From Saksenaea vasiformis B4078 (Eukaryota; Mucoromycota; Mucoromycetes; Mucorales; Saksenaeaceae): a stretch of DNA of 64,000 nt. Numbering within the stretch: position 1 is the first letter of the stretch; every line of letters begins with the position of its first letter. Location of the stretch: positions 1-64,000 of the forward strand of contig JNDT01001808.1 in the NCBI GenBank assembly GCA_000697055.1, given 5' to 3'. A program made the translations under genes and the position numbers. A model generated the notes under the pieces. That model ran no database searches. It had not been told where the DNA came from and saw nothing but the letters and a program-made list of their open reading frames with translations. Below are positions 22,469 to 36,933 of the stretch, piece after piece.

Positions 22469-23064
22469 TTAGACGCACAAGCCACTCTTGAGTAGCTGGT
22501 AGAGATCTGCATAGGTTTGGATACCCGTTTCAATCATCATGCGTCCTGACCCCAAAGTGGCATGCCATTCTAATTCTCGATGTTCTAAAGCTGGTTCTTC
22601 TGGTACTTCATGTGGTGTACGTTGCTTGCGTGCCTCATACTCCAAACGTATCCGCCATAATAATCGATAGAATTCCAGAGTTTCGTCTGATTCGCCACCA
22701 TCGCTCAATAAATCATCCAATGTAGAGGTATTGAAATATTCATCGATATGTTCTTGCATTTCATCCAATTCATGACCAAGTTGAATTACTGTTTCTGCAA
22801 GCGACTGTTGATATTCTTCATAGGTCAGGTACAAACAGTTGGCTCCAAAATCCACACATCGAGTACAAGATGGTAAAGCATTATCACACTTCTTTTTTAA
22901 CTCTCGGCATCGCATACCTAAAGTGAAGTAGTCATATGTCAGTTATAGATATACTTTTTCAACGGATTATTATTTTTATTCTTATTATTACATGCTGTTG
23001 CGTTTCTTGTTCTTCGTTTTTTGAAACGTTGAGGTACTGCAGAAGATGATGCTAAAGAGACCAT
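22469..23064 (-). CDS. Small Zn2Cys6 protein
   Basis: Two exons: 23064-22992 and 22917-22469, separated by a 74-bp intron whose removal completes the first Cys codon; 173 aa. The zinc cluster is CMRCRELKKKC then NALPSC, TRC and FGANC, the C-x2-C-x6-C-x5-C-x2-C-x6-C spacing of fungal Zn2Cys6 DNA-binding domains. A basic stretch (RFKKRRTRN) precedes it. The C-terminal part is acidic and helical (GHELDEMQEHIDEYFN, LLWRIRLEYEARKQ), ending LLKSGLCV. The intron splits the zinc cluster just before its first Cys, giving phase support. Function unknown beyond DNA binding. It reads away from muskelin, with 2 kb between the starts. Confidence 0.85.
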
Positions 23065-25114
23065 CGTGTGTTATTGATCAAAGAAAAAAATAAAAATAAA
23101 AAAAGAAGAGAGAGAGAAAAGGGAATGGGTTAGGAAGAGTTATTATTCTTTAGCTAAAAAATATAGCGCATAAAAATAGAAGACAGAAATTAAAAACAAA
23201 CTTGCATACGTTGACGTTGATTTGAATGTTCTAACGTGTTGGCCTTTCTCCATTTATGACACCTCGTGTGCTGCTCAACAATCGACTGCTACTAATTGTG
23301 GAATAATCTCGATCGGAACAAACGGAGTTCTATACGGTGCATCGAGCCCTATCCTTAATAAGCCTTGCCAATCATTCGCTGGCAAATTGCTCAACCTTTT
23401 TCCTCAAGCCACAATGCCCACCCATAAACGGAAGTTCTCTCTCTCATTGTTGCGTTTCCTCGTCTATCACTGGTTCGAAAATAGCTTTTTTGTACTACAA
23501 ACAAAACTTAACATCACGCCATACTGCCGCTTGTACGTTATTGTTTATTGTCTTTTTTTTAATCTCCTCTTCCTGCAAGTTCTAATGTTGCTCAGCAGCC
23601 CAATTTTCTTTTTCTCTTTCTTTTTCCTGCATCGGGGTTGTTCCTGTCGCGTTGCCCATCTTCTACAAAACTGGGGTTAATTCCGACCATACATGAACTA
23701 TGCTGCAGGGACTTTAGATCGCCGACCTACAACCAAGCGAGAGAAAATCCCAAATAAGGCCTAGAGAATCTACGATCTCCCGACGCGCTTCCGGTTTCCC
23801 AAGTTACACTCGCTCTTGCCTACCCGATATAACCTACCTTTTCCTGTCATTTTTTTGCGTGTTAAATGATCGGAAAGTAACACCTAACTCCATTTGTGGG
23901 GATCATGATGCTATTCCCCGGATGTTCAACTTTCATTCTCCGATAAAACGACACATTTCCACTTGGATAGATCAACAGCACAAAAACCTCATAGCAAAAA
24001 AAAAAAAAAAATCCCACGCAAAGTCATCTTGCTCAATGTAAAAAGGGAATCTCTCTCCTTTTTTTTACTTATGTGTTACCATGATGTGACAGATCATCAA
24101 TGGCCTTCTATGCCCGTTTAAATGTCGCACTGAACAAATCATTACGGGATATGTGCTAGCACGTGATGCATTCTACGTAGGGTACGTCTTTCGACTGTCA
24201 TCCCAGAGTCGTGTTTTCTTTTCTTTGGTTCGGTTCATCCGCCAATCCCCGACGATCTAACATTTGCCTAACCATTCTTGGAAGCCCATCCATACGATGC
24301 CATCGATGCAGTCACCTTCCCTTCATCTTTGTATGTAATTAAAAGATTAATTGTCATACAATGCCCTACCTCTTCTTTCGGCGGAAAAGGAAGAAGAAAA
24401 AAGTAAAGCCGTAGAAAGCTCTTTGGAAATCCCGGAATGCAATTGCTTAGTAAAGGTGAAAAATGATTTTTGATTGGCATATCCGACGGATGCAAATTCG
24501 CCCCTACCTGTCTCTTCCTCTGCTTCTTCTTCTTCTTCTTCTTCCTGTTGACATAGATGAGGTCGTGGGTTACGGATTCTAGGAGATTCAATTCGTCTCC
24601 GTTTCAATAGCCTATCAAAATAAATAAAAAAATAAAGCGTACAACCATTTAGTTTTTTTAATTACCAAATCTCAGTTTTTTTCCATCGTTAGTTATCAAG
24701 AGCATTAAACCTTGCTTATTGGATGTATGCCACCGAACGTTGAACGGGCTCTGGGCAATTTCAGTCTCAGCTGAAAAAGATGGCGCCCATCCGCAGGAGA
24801 TAGTCTCTCTTACCTTTTTTTCTTCCACCCTTGCCTCACCTTTCATCCTTTACCATGGAATAAAGGAAAAAAAAAGACCAATGCGCTAAAATGGATGCAC
24901 AGACCATTTTCTCTTTTTACCTGGCGTCTGGTCTCAACAACGATTTTCTTATTTTTTTTTTGGCGGTTCCCCCCAGCACCAGGGTTACCGGGAAACTCCG
25001 ACGAGAGTCAGTATCCTGCGAAACGGGAAAAATCAAAAAAAAATGCAGTATAACTCTTCCTCCTGCTGTTTTATTTTAGTTTCAGTTTAATTTTTTTTTT
25101 CGTTTGGTTGTTTC
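23065..25114. other. Intergenic region, 2 kb, divergent promoters
   Basis: Lies between the Zn2Cys6 gene and muskelin. Frames at 23222-23680 and 24268-24607 are low in complexity or hydrophobic by composition (poly-T, CTT runs) and are not accepted. A CTT-repeat is at 24523-24543. No other feature recognised. Confidence 0.4.
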
Positions 25115-28100
25115 ATGGATGGACATAAGAGTATCAGTCCTCGTTTCCCTTTATCACCAGCAAGCAGTAGAAGACACAAATCTACACGATTACAACATCG
25201 TATTTTGCATTCCGCTGGAGAATCAACATGCCAGCATTCGTTGATCTGCTCCTGCCGGTCTACGAATGATAACGCTTTGACCCCTTCATTTAGTATAAAC
25301 CAAAACACTCTCGCAAATAACGATGTGATGACGCTGGTTGCAAAAGCACCTCATGTGAAATTATCTTATGGCATCTTTGATTACTCGTCTCATTCAGGTT
25401 CCTACCATCCTCAAAACATTTACTACGATAAACCAACCGAACAGTCCTCACGGTGGTCTTCTGGTACCCACGACCATACCCAGTTTATCATCCTGCGTCT
25501 TGACAAGCCGGTGATTGCGCGTACGTATGACAAAAATCCCCGACCGCCAGCTTGCAGGAAAAATAATGCGTCAAGCTGTTTTCTTCTTAGGCACAATCAC
25601 ATTTGGAAAGTTTCACAGAAGTAAGTCATTAGCCCATAGCAAAACCTTTAAAATCACGTCGATCTCCCACTGCAGATCTACTAAAAAGCAAAAAAAAATT
25701 TCTGAAAGGTCATGTGTGCAACCTCAAGGAATTCAAGGTTTTCGGTGGGATGCAGCCTGACGACCTAACCGAGATACTGCATCAAGGTTGGGAAAACAAG
25801 CCAATGACATGTTCCCCATTGAACCCCACCTTCTTACAGGACTCCGAAATGATAATGAAAAGGAAACATTCCGATTACGCTACGTATCAAACTCTTTGGT
25901 ATGGAAGAAAAAAAAAGCCTATGCCCGCCTTGTTTTCTTTTGTTTGACCGAAACCTTTCCCCCTTTAGGTCTTCCCAGTACAATTTATTAAAATTGTCCC
26001 CTTGTCAACCTTTGGTGCCAACTTTAATTACAGCATCTGGTATGTCGAATTGAATGGCGTTGATGAACCGACAGTCGTGCAACGTGTGATCAATGAATAC
26101 AACAAAGTAAATAGTAGTATTTTTTTTTTGGCAAGAGAATGAATGTGACGGAGATCGACTGACTGTTTACTACTACTACTACTTTTAGTTCAAGGAGGAG
26201 GAAACTGTACGACTATGTTTGAAGCATTTTCGTCAAAAGAATATGATGGATGTATTCCATCTCTTGAAACGTCAGTCTTCGGTTATGTTTGAACATCCTC
26301 TTTTGACGCAGTTACATCAATCCATCGTTTCCGACGGTGATTTTCTTCGTGCCGAAAAAATCATTCAAGAGGCTTCGTCATGCCATTTCTTTAAACCCTA
26401 CGCAGATAATGCCGAGTATTCAACTGTTTGGCGAAGGATACACACGACCACTGCAGGTACGTCATCAGTTGCCAATTTATGCGTAGTCTCAAGTCACACG
26501 TTTTAGACGGTGATGCTCCTGGTCCGAGAGGTGGACACCAGATGTGCATCGACACGCTAAACAGGCATATCTATATGTTTGGTGGTTGGAATGGTAAATG
26601 TGATCTTTCCGATTTCTGGTACTACAATATCCCAGAAAATCGATGGCATCTTCTCAGTACGGACACAAAGAGGTGAGTAGCCATGGCTGCAGAGCATGGC
26701 ATTTCATACATGTTTCTTACCAACCAATCGATACAAAGGCAAGGAGGCCCAAGTGCACGGTCATGCCACAAGATATGCTTTGATCCCGTGAGTAGATCCG
26801 TGTTTGTTTTGGGACGCTATGTGGAATCCCACGCCGTAAGAGACGAGAGTCTGGAGTCTGACTTTTACCGATATTTTGTCGATACGGATTACTGGATAAA
26901 GATCAGCAGTAATACAGCCGTAAGAGGACATCCTAATTTTTTTTTTTTTTTTGGGTTGAACTGTACTGAGCAAATTGGCAACTAGCGTGAAGGAGGACCT
27001 GAACTATTGTTTGATCATCAGATGTGCGTTGATCCCAAGGAACAGATGCTGTATGTATTTGGAGGTCGTGTTGTCTCTAGCGCAACCTCTATGCACAATT
27101 ACAGTGGTCTGTTTTCATTTAATATCAACACCAATGTATGGAAGCTCGTAAGGTAAAAAACATGGGATTTGCCATTGTCTGAAAACAAGTAAACTTATTC
27201 CGTTAACCATGTGTTAGGAATGATGTAAACACGCCATCCTATTCTTCACATTCTTCTCCTACTTCACCAAACCGTTCAAACACGTCAACTCCCCTCCAGC
27301 AAAGCGGTTCCCGCGTTCCAACGACTTCTCTTTCTCCTTCTACGCGACTGAAGTCTCGCATTGGTCATTCGATGCTGTTTGACCCTATGTCGCGTGATTT
27401 GTACATATTTGCTAGTCAACGTTCCAAAGACAACCTATCGAATCTCTACCGCTATTCTGTCGATATGGATATCGTAACGGAAGTTACAGAAGATTTCTCT
27501 AGGAATTCCGCCTCTGATCCAGGCTACACACAGAGAGCCACAATCGATGTGGAGCAGCAAGAATTCTACATCTATTCCGGCTACATGCGCAGTAAGGCAT
27601 GTAACGTCGTGAAGCACTCGTTATGGGTATACAGTTTGAAACAAGATCGTTGGGAACGTGTGTATGAAAATGAAAGCCGAGATCCTCAGTACCAGCATCG
27701 CACGCGGCATATTGAACCTTGTCCTCGGTTTGCGCATCAGATGGTATACGACTCTTCATCAAAAACGCATTACATCTTTGGCGGAAATCCTGGCGATTTC
27801 ACTGATCCCAGCAGACGGCTTGATGATTTCTGGGAACTGCGTCTTGTGAAGTAAGTCATTTACCCTAAGCTCGTCAAATTACATACTAAGATAGAAAAAA
27901 AAATGTGTCAGACCGGATCCTGAAAGCATTGTACGCCGATGCCTGTATCTTATCCGAGTACAACAATTGCGTGAGCTCTGTAATCAGGCAGCCTTGGAAG
28001 GGAAAATTTTGAACGGCCGGCTCAGCAATTATACCCTGCGTGCTCTCGATTACCTCCAGAATAAGGTGACACCACTTGTTAATCACACCCGTGAAGAGGA

Positions 28101-28351
28101 AGTCAGAGAGCTCCATGAGTTATGTGCACATCTCTGCGTTTCGGATGGAGATATGGATCATTCCATAGGTATCTTTGATAAAGGTAAAGAATATGTCTTT
28201 GGCTTTTTTGGTGCTTACTTCCTGTTAAATTGTAGAAGATAGAACTCACTTTGCTATGCGGACGCGTCTTTTCGAAAATTTGATGTCCTATTTCCCTCGT
28301 GACATGAAAGAACCGGAAGGAACACTTGTAGATGTTGTGAACTTAGAGTAG
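25115..28351 (+). CDS. MKLN1: Muskelin (discoidin/LisH-CTLH/Kelch protein)
   Basis: Twelve exons: 25115-25520, 25591-25620, 25709-25786, 25840-25898, 25969-26106, 26189-26456, 26507-26672, 26739-26919, 26986-27152, 27218-27850, 27912-28183, 28236-28351; 837 aa, phases consistent. After a Ser/Thr-rich head, a discoidin-type domain (LSYGIFDYSSHSGSY, ITFGKF, HVCNLKEFKVFGGM, FIKIVPL, FNYSIWYVELNGVDEP) leads to the LisH/CTLH-like helices (RLCLKHFRQKNM, FEHPLLTQLH). Kelch blades follow: GGHQMCIDTL..YMFGGWNG, GPSARSCHKICFD..FVLGRYV, LFDHQMCVD..YVFGGRV, GHSMLFDPM, and EPCPRFAHQMVYD..YIFGGNPG. Motif order matches animal muskelin end to end. Animal muskelin is a substrate adaptor of the CTLH/GID ubiquitin ligase; the same role here is inference. 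The segment between two Kelch blades (about residues 500-540) is a Ser/Thr/Pro-rich insert. Confidence 0.93.
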
Positions 28352-29780
28352 TTTCCCCACCCTTTTTCTTTTTGTTGTCCATTGTACAGATCCACAGGCA
28401 TCCAAAGAATAATAAATAAATAAAAAAGAGAAGCTTATTATTCCTACTAGGAATAATGGATTGGTGTGTTGATCACTTACAATTGTGTGTGGACTGAGGG
28501 TAAATGTGATTGAAAAATCAACGAATGGGTCATTTGCGGGTTTGCTGTGCATTGATGCAAAAACAGTTGTCTTCTCCTCCTCCTCCTCCTCCTCCTCCTC
28601 GTATGACTTCGCAAATGGACCAATAATGCGCAGTTTGATTTCAGGCTTGATAAGCTCAACGATTTGTGCAACCCAGCACTGATGTCAGTCGGAACTGGGT
28701 TATCGTTATTATTCTTTTTTTAGGTTACAGCTTCCAGCATAAAGTCAGCCAGCTATTCATAGCTCATTTTACTTGATGAAGATGCCGACATGAAGCTATA
28801 TTCACGCAGGACGAAGCAAAAAAAAAAAAAAGTACGCATTTCTCAGCCGAAAATGAAAGTAGCTGCGCAAACCCTGTCATGAACTGGTGGATTGCGCGGA
28901 ATTTTCGATGAAAGTGGGCTGTTCCTCTTCCATCGCAGTACAAATTGTTTCACAGCATGAAGAAACGTGTTTTCAATGTGATGTGTAAGATGACATTCAA
29001 TCTTATCTGCATAGTCAATTTGAGCAGAGCAGCCTAGCAGTCCTCCAGGACAAGAGTCCGAGGTTTCAGGAAGAACACTCTCTTCTTTGCACTCTGCTGT
29101 TTGTCAACAGCATCAGCGACTATTTGGTTTGGCTTTGATGGTTCACCAGGATGTCATACACTCAACCATTCGTCTTTACAAGCGGGATAGGTATCACGCA
29201 TCGTCATCAAGCGATACGACGGTTGAAATGGCTAATGAAACGGGAGTGCAGCAGAAGCGACAACTCCAAATCACGCTGCAGGATCTTAGACGCTGCACTC
29301 AGGCATAAGTATAATGCGTGATAAACAAGAGCAAAAAATAGAACCCAGAAAGCGATGCTGTAAGGTTAGAAATTCAATGTGACGATCCATTTTTACAGTA
29401 CCAGGGCAAAAAGAACGGAGAGTGAAAGTCCGTTCGATCACTAAGGAGTGGAGGCTGTGTGCTCAACATGAACCGCTGCACAGATGTATTAATTAAGTTG
29501 AAAAATGGACCACTACAGAGAGCACGAGCACCCATGATGTGCAGAGTGTTGTATTTCATACAAACACAGATGTAAGCCTGGGAAAGGGGTTGTCATCGAT
29601 TAGATGTAGTAGTGGTACCCCGCTTACTGGCTACCACAGTCCCCGAAAAACGGATGCGTTCTTCGCAGTCGGAACATTATTTATATATATATATATGTAG
29701 AATAAAATAAGTTCGGGGGGTTCGGTGTCGTCAAACAAAAAAAAAAAAAGGATCGGGTGTTACTGGTTTCTCTCTTCGTC
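28352..29780. other. Intergenic region after muskelin
   Basis: About 1.4 kb, with the TCC repeat, a poly(A) run near 28819-28831, and a TA-repeat at 29682-29695. A 73-codon plus frame at 29087-29308 is without motif. No gene accepted. Confidence 0.45.
28574..28600. repeat. (TCC)n microsatellite
   Basis: Nine TCC units in the intergenic DNA after muskelin. Confidence 0.9.
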
Positions 29781-31379
29781 ATGTCGCAAGTGAACGAACG
29801 TCGTGTCGTAGGCGTTGTTTTCAGGGCACTGCTCATTGACTTGCTGGCATTCACTGCCATTCTTCCTCTGTTTCCTCGCTTATTGAATTACTATCAGCTT
29901 GAAGAAGCAGGCAACCAGGCAAGAAGCGATCGAACGCATGGACAACGTAGATTGCTAAAGAGTTTCCTCCCTAGAGTACTTTGCTTGGTTACTTTCTCCA
30001 AGTATTAGAGCAATACAAGTACTGGATATATTCATCGCGTAAACCATCGAATGATGATTACGACAAATGGGATACCGTACTGTTAGGAGGTTTAGTAGGA
30101 TCGCTGTTCTCTTTGCTGCAGTTTATCATATCCCCTACCATTGGACGGGCCAGTGACAGAATAGGACGTCGTTCAGTGTTATTATGGACAATGGTAAGTG
30201 ACCCATTTTTAGGAGAAAGGAAAAGGAAAAAAAAGGGCAATAGTAACCGTATGAATTGAATCGAATCGAATCGGACAATAGGTGGGTAATATCGCTTCGA
30301 CCATTGTTTGGTTATTTGCTCGTTCTTTTACTACGTTTGTCCTGGCGCGCATCATTGCCGGTTTCAGTGAAGGAAATGTACAACTGAGCATCGCGATTAT
30401 CTCAGACGTAACAACTCCGGAACGGCGATCACGGCATTTGGTAGGTTGGAAAAAAGGGGCGTATGGTTTAGCTCTCCAGATCACCATTAAACATGAAAGG
30501 TATATATATATATAGGCGCTTGTTGGGATTGCGTTTGCTATCGCTTTCACGGTGGGCCCACCACTGGGTGCATGGTTTGCATCCATCGATCTGACACAGC
30601 TGTACCCATTGACAAACCAATGGGGAATTTATCCCTACTCGATGCCTGCGTTGGTTGCATTGGCACTTTTGGTGATAGAGACGATCTATTTGTATAGAAG
30701 CCTGCCTGAGACATACCATGTCCGACGGCAAACCAAAGAGACGGCGACAACAACAACAACAACAACAACAGCCGCTGTGAACGGTATAGCCGCAAGACGT
30801 GCTCATTTGAAGCGACTGAACGCGATCCATTGCCTTTATTCATTTTTGTTTTCTGGCATGGAATTCACGCTTGTCTTTTTGACATTTGATGTGCTGGATT
30901 ATAGCCATATGCAGCAAGGAAAGCTGCTAGCCTGCATGGGTATTTTATCTGCTCTCATCCAAGGCGGCTACGTAAGGCGGCGTGCGCATACCGTGGGTGA
31001 AAAGAGAATTGTCCTTCAAGGCATGGTATCCTGTGCGGCAGGATTAGGCTGCTTGAGCATGGTAGCATTTGCTTCGCGACCTTACGCGTGGCTCTGTGGC
31101 GGTGTAGTCTTGTTAGCTTTTGCAAGTGGAACAGTGGTTAACTGTCTCAACAGCTTAGCAAGTCTACAATGTGAAGATGATGAAACAAAAGGCAAAGTAC
31201 TCGGTGAGTTTCGGAGCTTCGGCCAACTAGGGAGGGCGCTTGGCCCAATCACTGCCTGTGGTCTCTACTGGCTCATGGGACCCATCCGATGCTATAGCAT
31301 CGGTGCTGTCATGATGATCGTCATCATGATCACAGCGGCAGCTTATGCACCAAGCCGTAAACATGACAAATCAGAATAG
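29781..31379 (+). CDS. MFS transporter, MFSD10/TETRAN-like
   Basis: Four exons: 29781-29918, 29975-30193, 30282-30440, 30516-31379; 459 aa. Intron 1 has a GC donor (CAG|GCAAGA) and is 56 bp. Membrane segments start at [21 protein letters not shown] (TM1). Between TM2 and TM3 lies [14 protein letters not shown], the MFS motif A. TM4 carries [22 protein letters not shown], and TM5 [21 protein letters not shown], the motif C pattern of the drug/proton antiporter branch. The first loop is long (residues 40-75). A cytosolic Thr-run (from ACA repeats) sits between the two halves, near residue 245. Length and the order of motifs match the animal MFSD10 organic-anion transporter. Substrate unknown. 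Ends convergent with SHO1 across 762 bp. Confidence 0.85.
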
Positions 31380-32141
31380 AAAAGACGCATCCAGCATTGT
31401 TTTGTACATATCCCATTCACTGTTTCTTTTGACAACGATTCGAATATAAGCATAAAATGCACGATTTATTATTTTTTTTCTCTACAGTTGCCCCGGTCGT
31501 CAGATGAGGGTTGTCATCGCCTCTATCCATAAATAGGATTAGCAGCACTGTTCGTCGGAAGAATTGGGGTGCAAACAAGCGTGGGCTCGCTTTCCTCTCT
31601 CTTTTTCTGTTCCCGTTGTCAGCAATGGTCCGAAGAATCCATATGTGTATTGCGCTATTGAAGTTTACTCGCTAACCACCCAGGAACACGCGAAAAGATT
31701 TATGTCAGCACCCTTGATCACCATCATCCTTTGTCCATTTTCCACGTTCAGTACGCTTGGGGCATAAAGCCAGGTTACGCAAATAGATGGATCAAACGAA
31801 AACCGTAGAAGACATCAGCAAGCTCTTGACGTACATTCAAAATCTCAAGTTGACCATTATGCTATATAGCAGGCTCCGTCATCGGTCGTTTAGAATAATA
31901 CACCGATAACCGATAGCAACCGAAACTTGCCGTTGCTTACTCATTTACAACGCGTCTCATTTACTTTCTAATCCCAACTATGAGACCGCACCCATTGGCG
32001 GATGCAGAAATTGCAGCACCCTGTGGAATTAGAAATGAAATGAAAAAGGTTGGAAGCAGAATTATTCGGTTTCGACTCAATGCGCGAAAATTAAAGTGGG
32101 AGGGATAATAAACCCTACTATTAGGTAAAGATTATGATTTA
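31380..32141. other. Intergenic region between convergent genes
   Basis: 762 bp between the 3' ends of the MFSD10-like gene and SHO1. No gene or structure recognised. Confidence 0.5.
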
Positions 32142-33284
32142 TTACTCCTGTAACTAGGTTGAAATGACAGCGGCGCGATCGACCATACTTGTCAGTCGCG
32201 TTCTACGAGAACTGTTTATGATTTACGCGGAAAAACAAAAGGTGTCAGAAAAAAAAATTGGTTTCACTTCGTTTCGTTCCACTTACGTAGTTTCGGGGAA
32301 CAATACCCGTCGTGCCATCTTGCTTCTTGGCGCGCCACCAATTTCCCGTCCGATCAATGATATCGAGTGTCTCACCCTGTTCAAAGGACAACTCATTGGG
32401 GTCTTCCGGGTTGGCTTCGTCTAAATAAAATGAGTCAGACGGTCTCTTGTTTGGGAAGACATGGATAAGCACACTTACATGAATGTAAAGCAACGGCTGG
32501 TCCACTCGGGCCAGCTTTTTCATTGACTGAGCCAGTGGTGCCAGCAGCACCGGTAGCGCCAAACGTATCACCGGGAGTTTGGAGGGTCGTGTCTTTCTGA
32601 GGATGTACGTGACCTCCACCAAAATGACGTTGGATCATTGGTGCGCGTCGAATAGCAGAAGGGTTGATATCATAAGAGAACTGATGTATTCCAGATTCTT
32701 CAGAAGCCGACAGCAAAAAGATCCAAAAGTACTGACAAACCACCATCAGATCATCATCATCAACGTCCTTCATATCTCTTTCTTTCTTTACCTCCATGAT
32801 AATCATAATGACGGCACCGCCAGTAGCTGCCTTGGCTCCTGGTTCTGGATTGTCAATCAGGATGACGATGAGATATGTCAGATAAACGATACTGATGGCC
32901 ATAAGCACAAGTATCTGGAGGAAAAAAAAAAAAAGAAACACAGATCCATGAGTATGTAATTATTTGAATTAAAGAAAACTTGCCATTAAATGGTAAGTTC
33001 GAAAAGAGCCGACCCCCAGCGCCACGAAAACACCAACGACAAAGAATAGTTGGTAGATAATTATCCACCAGCTCACACCAGTTAGAGCAGCAACACAACC
33101 TCCAACAAATAGTATAAGCCAACCGACCTATATTCGTTAAAAAAAATTGGGGTTTAGTCCAGTGATCAAACGCAAAAGCGAGAGAGAGAGAGAAAGAGAC
33201 GCGTTGATTTCATACACATGCTAGAACGCCAGTAGTAAGAATGAATGGATTAGCCAAAGAAAACGACGATCCGTAAGTATCCAT
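32142..33284 (-). CDS. SHO1: Sho1-type osmosensor (four TM plus SH3)
   Basis: Six exons: 33284-33216, 33127-32984, 32914-32792, 32731-32479, 32420-32287, 32153-32142; 244 aa. Intron 2 has a GC donor (ATG|GCAAGT). Four hydrophobic segments span residues about 10-120, with NPFILTTGVLACVGWLILF, WWIIIYQLFFVVGVFVALG, ILVLMAISIVYLTYLIVIL and TGGAVIMIIMEYFWIFLLSA. A Gly/Thr-rich cytosolic linker leads to an SH3 domain (EANPEDPNELSFEQGETLDI, GNWWRAKKQDGTTGIVPRNY). This is the Sho1 plan: a plasma-membrane adaptor that in yeast recruits Pbs2 via the SH3 domain into the HOG pathway. The last exon codes only LQE before the stop and follows a 133-bp intron; read-through of the donor would give an alternative tail of about 13 residues, so the very end is less sure. 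Confidence 0.9.
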
Positions 33285-33570
33285 TTTTTTCTTTCTTTTC
33301 AGTATAGCGATGAGGAGAGGAGGAAGAGGAAGAAGATACAAAGTAATAAATCCACATCTCTCTCTCCCCCGTCTTTTATGCACCCAAAACAGCGGTAGCA
33401 AAAACATACATCACAACAAGGGTTTCTGTCTCACTCTTTGTTCCTCACACAACACTCACACAACCCTTTTTTTTTGTTTTTTAATTCCACATGTTTTTTT
33501 TATTTTACTTTTTCAGTGGAAAGAAGTTGCCTATGGCCACCTCGTAAAATGAACGTCCGGCATCCAGAAT

Positions 33571-33923
33571 TTAGCGGTACTATGATTGTTTTTTTTGTTC
33601 AGCTTCTCTGTCTCGTTCTTTTGTTTTGCCATTCCTCTCTCTTACCTTGTGGAAGCCAATGTCGTTGGCATATTCACGGAAGCACTGACGGCAGATGTTA
33701 AGGTTGTACTTGCGGATCAAACCGGCACGGTGAGCGCAGACACGGCTGGTAAGTTAAGAAGAAAACAGAACATGAGTATACATGTTGCCCAGGTACAAGC
33801 CACCAAAGAGGTCGATCGCTTTCTTTTTTAGCGATTTCCTGTTATTAAAACAGGGACGTACCACTGACGAGCGCCCTTTCCGTACTGACGGGGGCGAGAG
33901 TTCCAGACGTTAGCGTGGGCCAT
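33571..33923 (-). CDS. RPS29: 40S ribosomal protein uS14 (S29)
   Basis: Three exons: 33923-33862, 33745-33646, 33579-33571; 56 aa, exactly the family length. The product starts [20 protein letters not shown], has the zinc-binding CRVC and CRQC pairs, and ends GFHKYR. The last exon codes only two residues and the stop. It is a small-subunit head protein near the decoding site. The introns are 116 and 66 bp. Codon use is C-ending biased (CGT, GTC, CTT, AAG), unlike the neighbours, as expected for a highly expressed gene. 286 bp separate its stop from the SHO1 start. Confidence 0.97.
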
Positions 33924-34954
33924 ATTGATTAACTTCTTTGAGGTCTCGACACGAACGAAGAAGAGAAGAGAGAGAAAAAGAAATATTTGGCGTGCTGAGG
34001 TACCATTACACTCGGCCAGCGAAAAATTTTCCTGAAAAAAACTACGTCACCCAGTTCATTTTTCGCATCCCGCCCCCTCTCTTGTTCCAAGAAAAGACAT
34101 CGGTGGTCCATGCCCCCAACCCTCAAAGCGCATCCCGTCGAACTACTGTTTCAACTACTATACGTCTGTCTTCGTTGATGGCAAAGAGAACTTAGAAGTA
34201 GAAGGACAAATAGTAGAATAGTGAATTGAATAAAGCGATAAATGAACCATGGTTGGCAAAGTTTCGTTCTTTTTGACGCTGTTACTATACTATTACTACT
34301 ACTTACATCCGAATAGCGGGAATAGCAGTAGCTGTTTGAGGTCAAGATTGTCGTTGGGGGAGAAAGAGGTGTTGTCCCTTTTTCCTTAAATTGAAATTTA
34401 TCGGGGACGAATGTAGTACCAATTTAGAAAATTTTAGTTGTATAATCTGTTTGCAGAAATTCGAGACTGTGTATTGTTTCAGCATCAAGAAATGGTCGCT
34501 TTGTTGTTAGTATGATCAACACGATAAAACTCCCATTTATACATAAACCCTTCCAGGGCGGTGTGAAAAAAAAAGGGAAAAAAGGGAAGAAAAGAGTACT
34601 AGGGATTTCATGGATTTCACGTGGCTAACTCGCCAGCGAGCGAGGCGGGTGACGTGAACGGTCCATGAATTTTTTTTTTGGTCCTTTCAACAGCCTTCTC
34701 ATACCCAAACGAACGCAGTCGAAGTTAGTAAAAAAGAAAGAAAAGTGCAAAGAAAGAGATTCTCTTCCTTGGCCAATTTTTTCTTTTACCGTCAGCAAGT
34801 CTTTCGATTCCCCCCATCTCTAGCTTTTTATTCAGGTTCATTGCACACACATTCTCGTATTAGTTCCATCGTTCCAACGTGGTACTTCTTTTCTATTTTT
34901 AGTTTGCGCAAACGCAAAACAGGCGTTCCTGCACTTGTGTAGGTTTGCCATACA
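33924..34954. other. Divergent promoter region, RPS29 / copper-fist gene
   Basis: About 1 kb between two divergent starts, with T-rich tracts and, near 34624-34660, a GC-rich stretch. No gene recognised. Confidence 0.45.
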
Positions 34955-36623
<1,669 letters not shown>

Positions 36624-36933
36624 TTGTTTCTTTTTTATGCATTTCTGTTTTGTGGCAAGTATGTATAGTTAAACCTGTCAAAGGAGGGAGTGAGTTTCCC
36701 ATGCAGGTTTTAAGTTTATGAGCCAAAAATCGAGATGCAAACCAGCCGTTGAAAATTGGATTGTTTATTATAAGTGTGGAAGAAAAGAAAAAAGAAGAAG
36801 AAGAAAAAACGACTAAGAGCAGGAACAAAGCAAGACTCTATACAATATGTACATTGGGGAAGGCAGTTGGAAGACAAGAACCACTGAGCAAATTTTTTTT
36901 ACATACAAACAAACCTGTTGTCTCTTAATAAGT
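36624..36933. other. Convergent intergenic gap
   Basis: 310 bp between the copper-fist gene and the Myb-like gene. A minus-strand GAAG/AAG-rich stretch is at 36780-36810; nothing else recognised. Confidence 0.45.

Noticed and set aside
23222..23680. 152-codon plus frame upstream of muskelin
   Set aside because: Hydrophobic Phe-rich run from T tracts, no signal or family; lies in a divergent promoter region.
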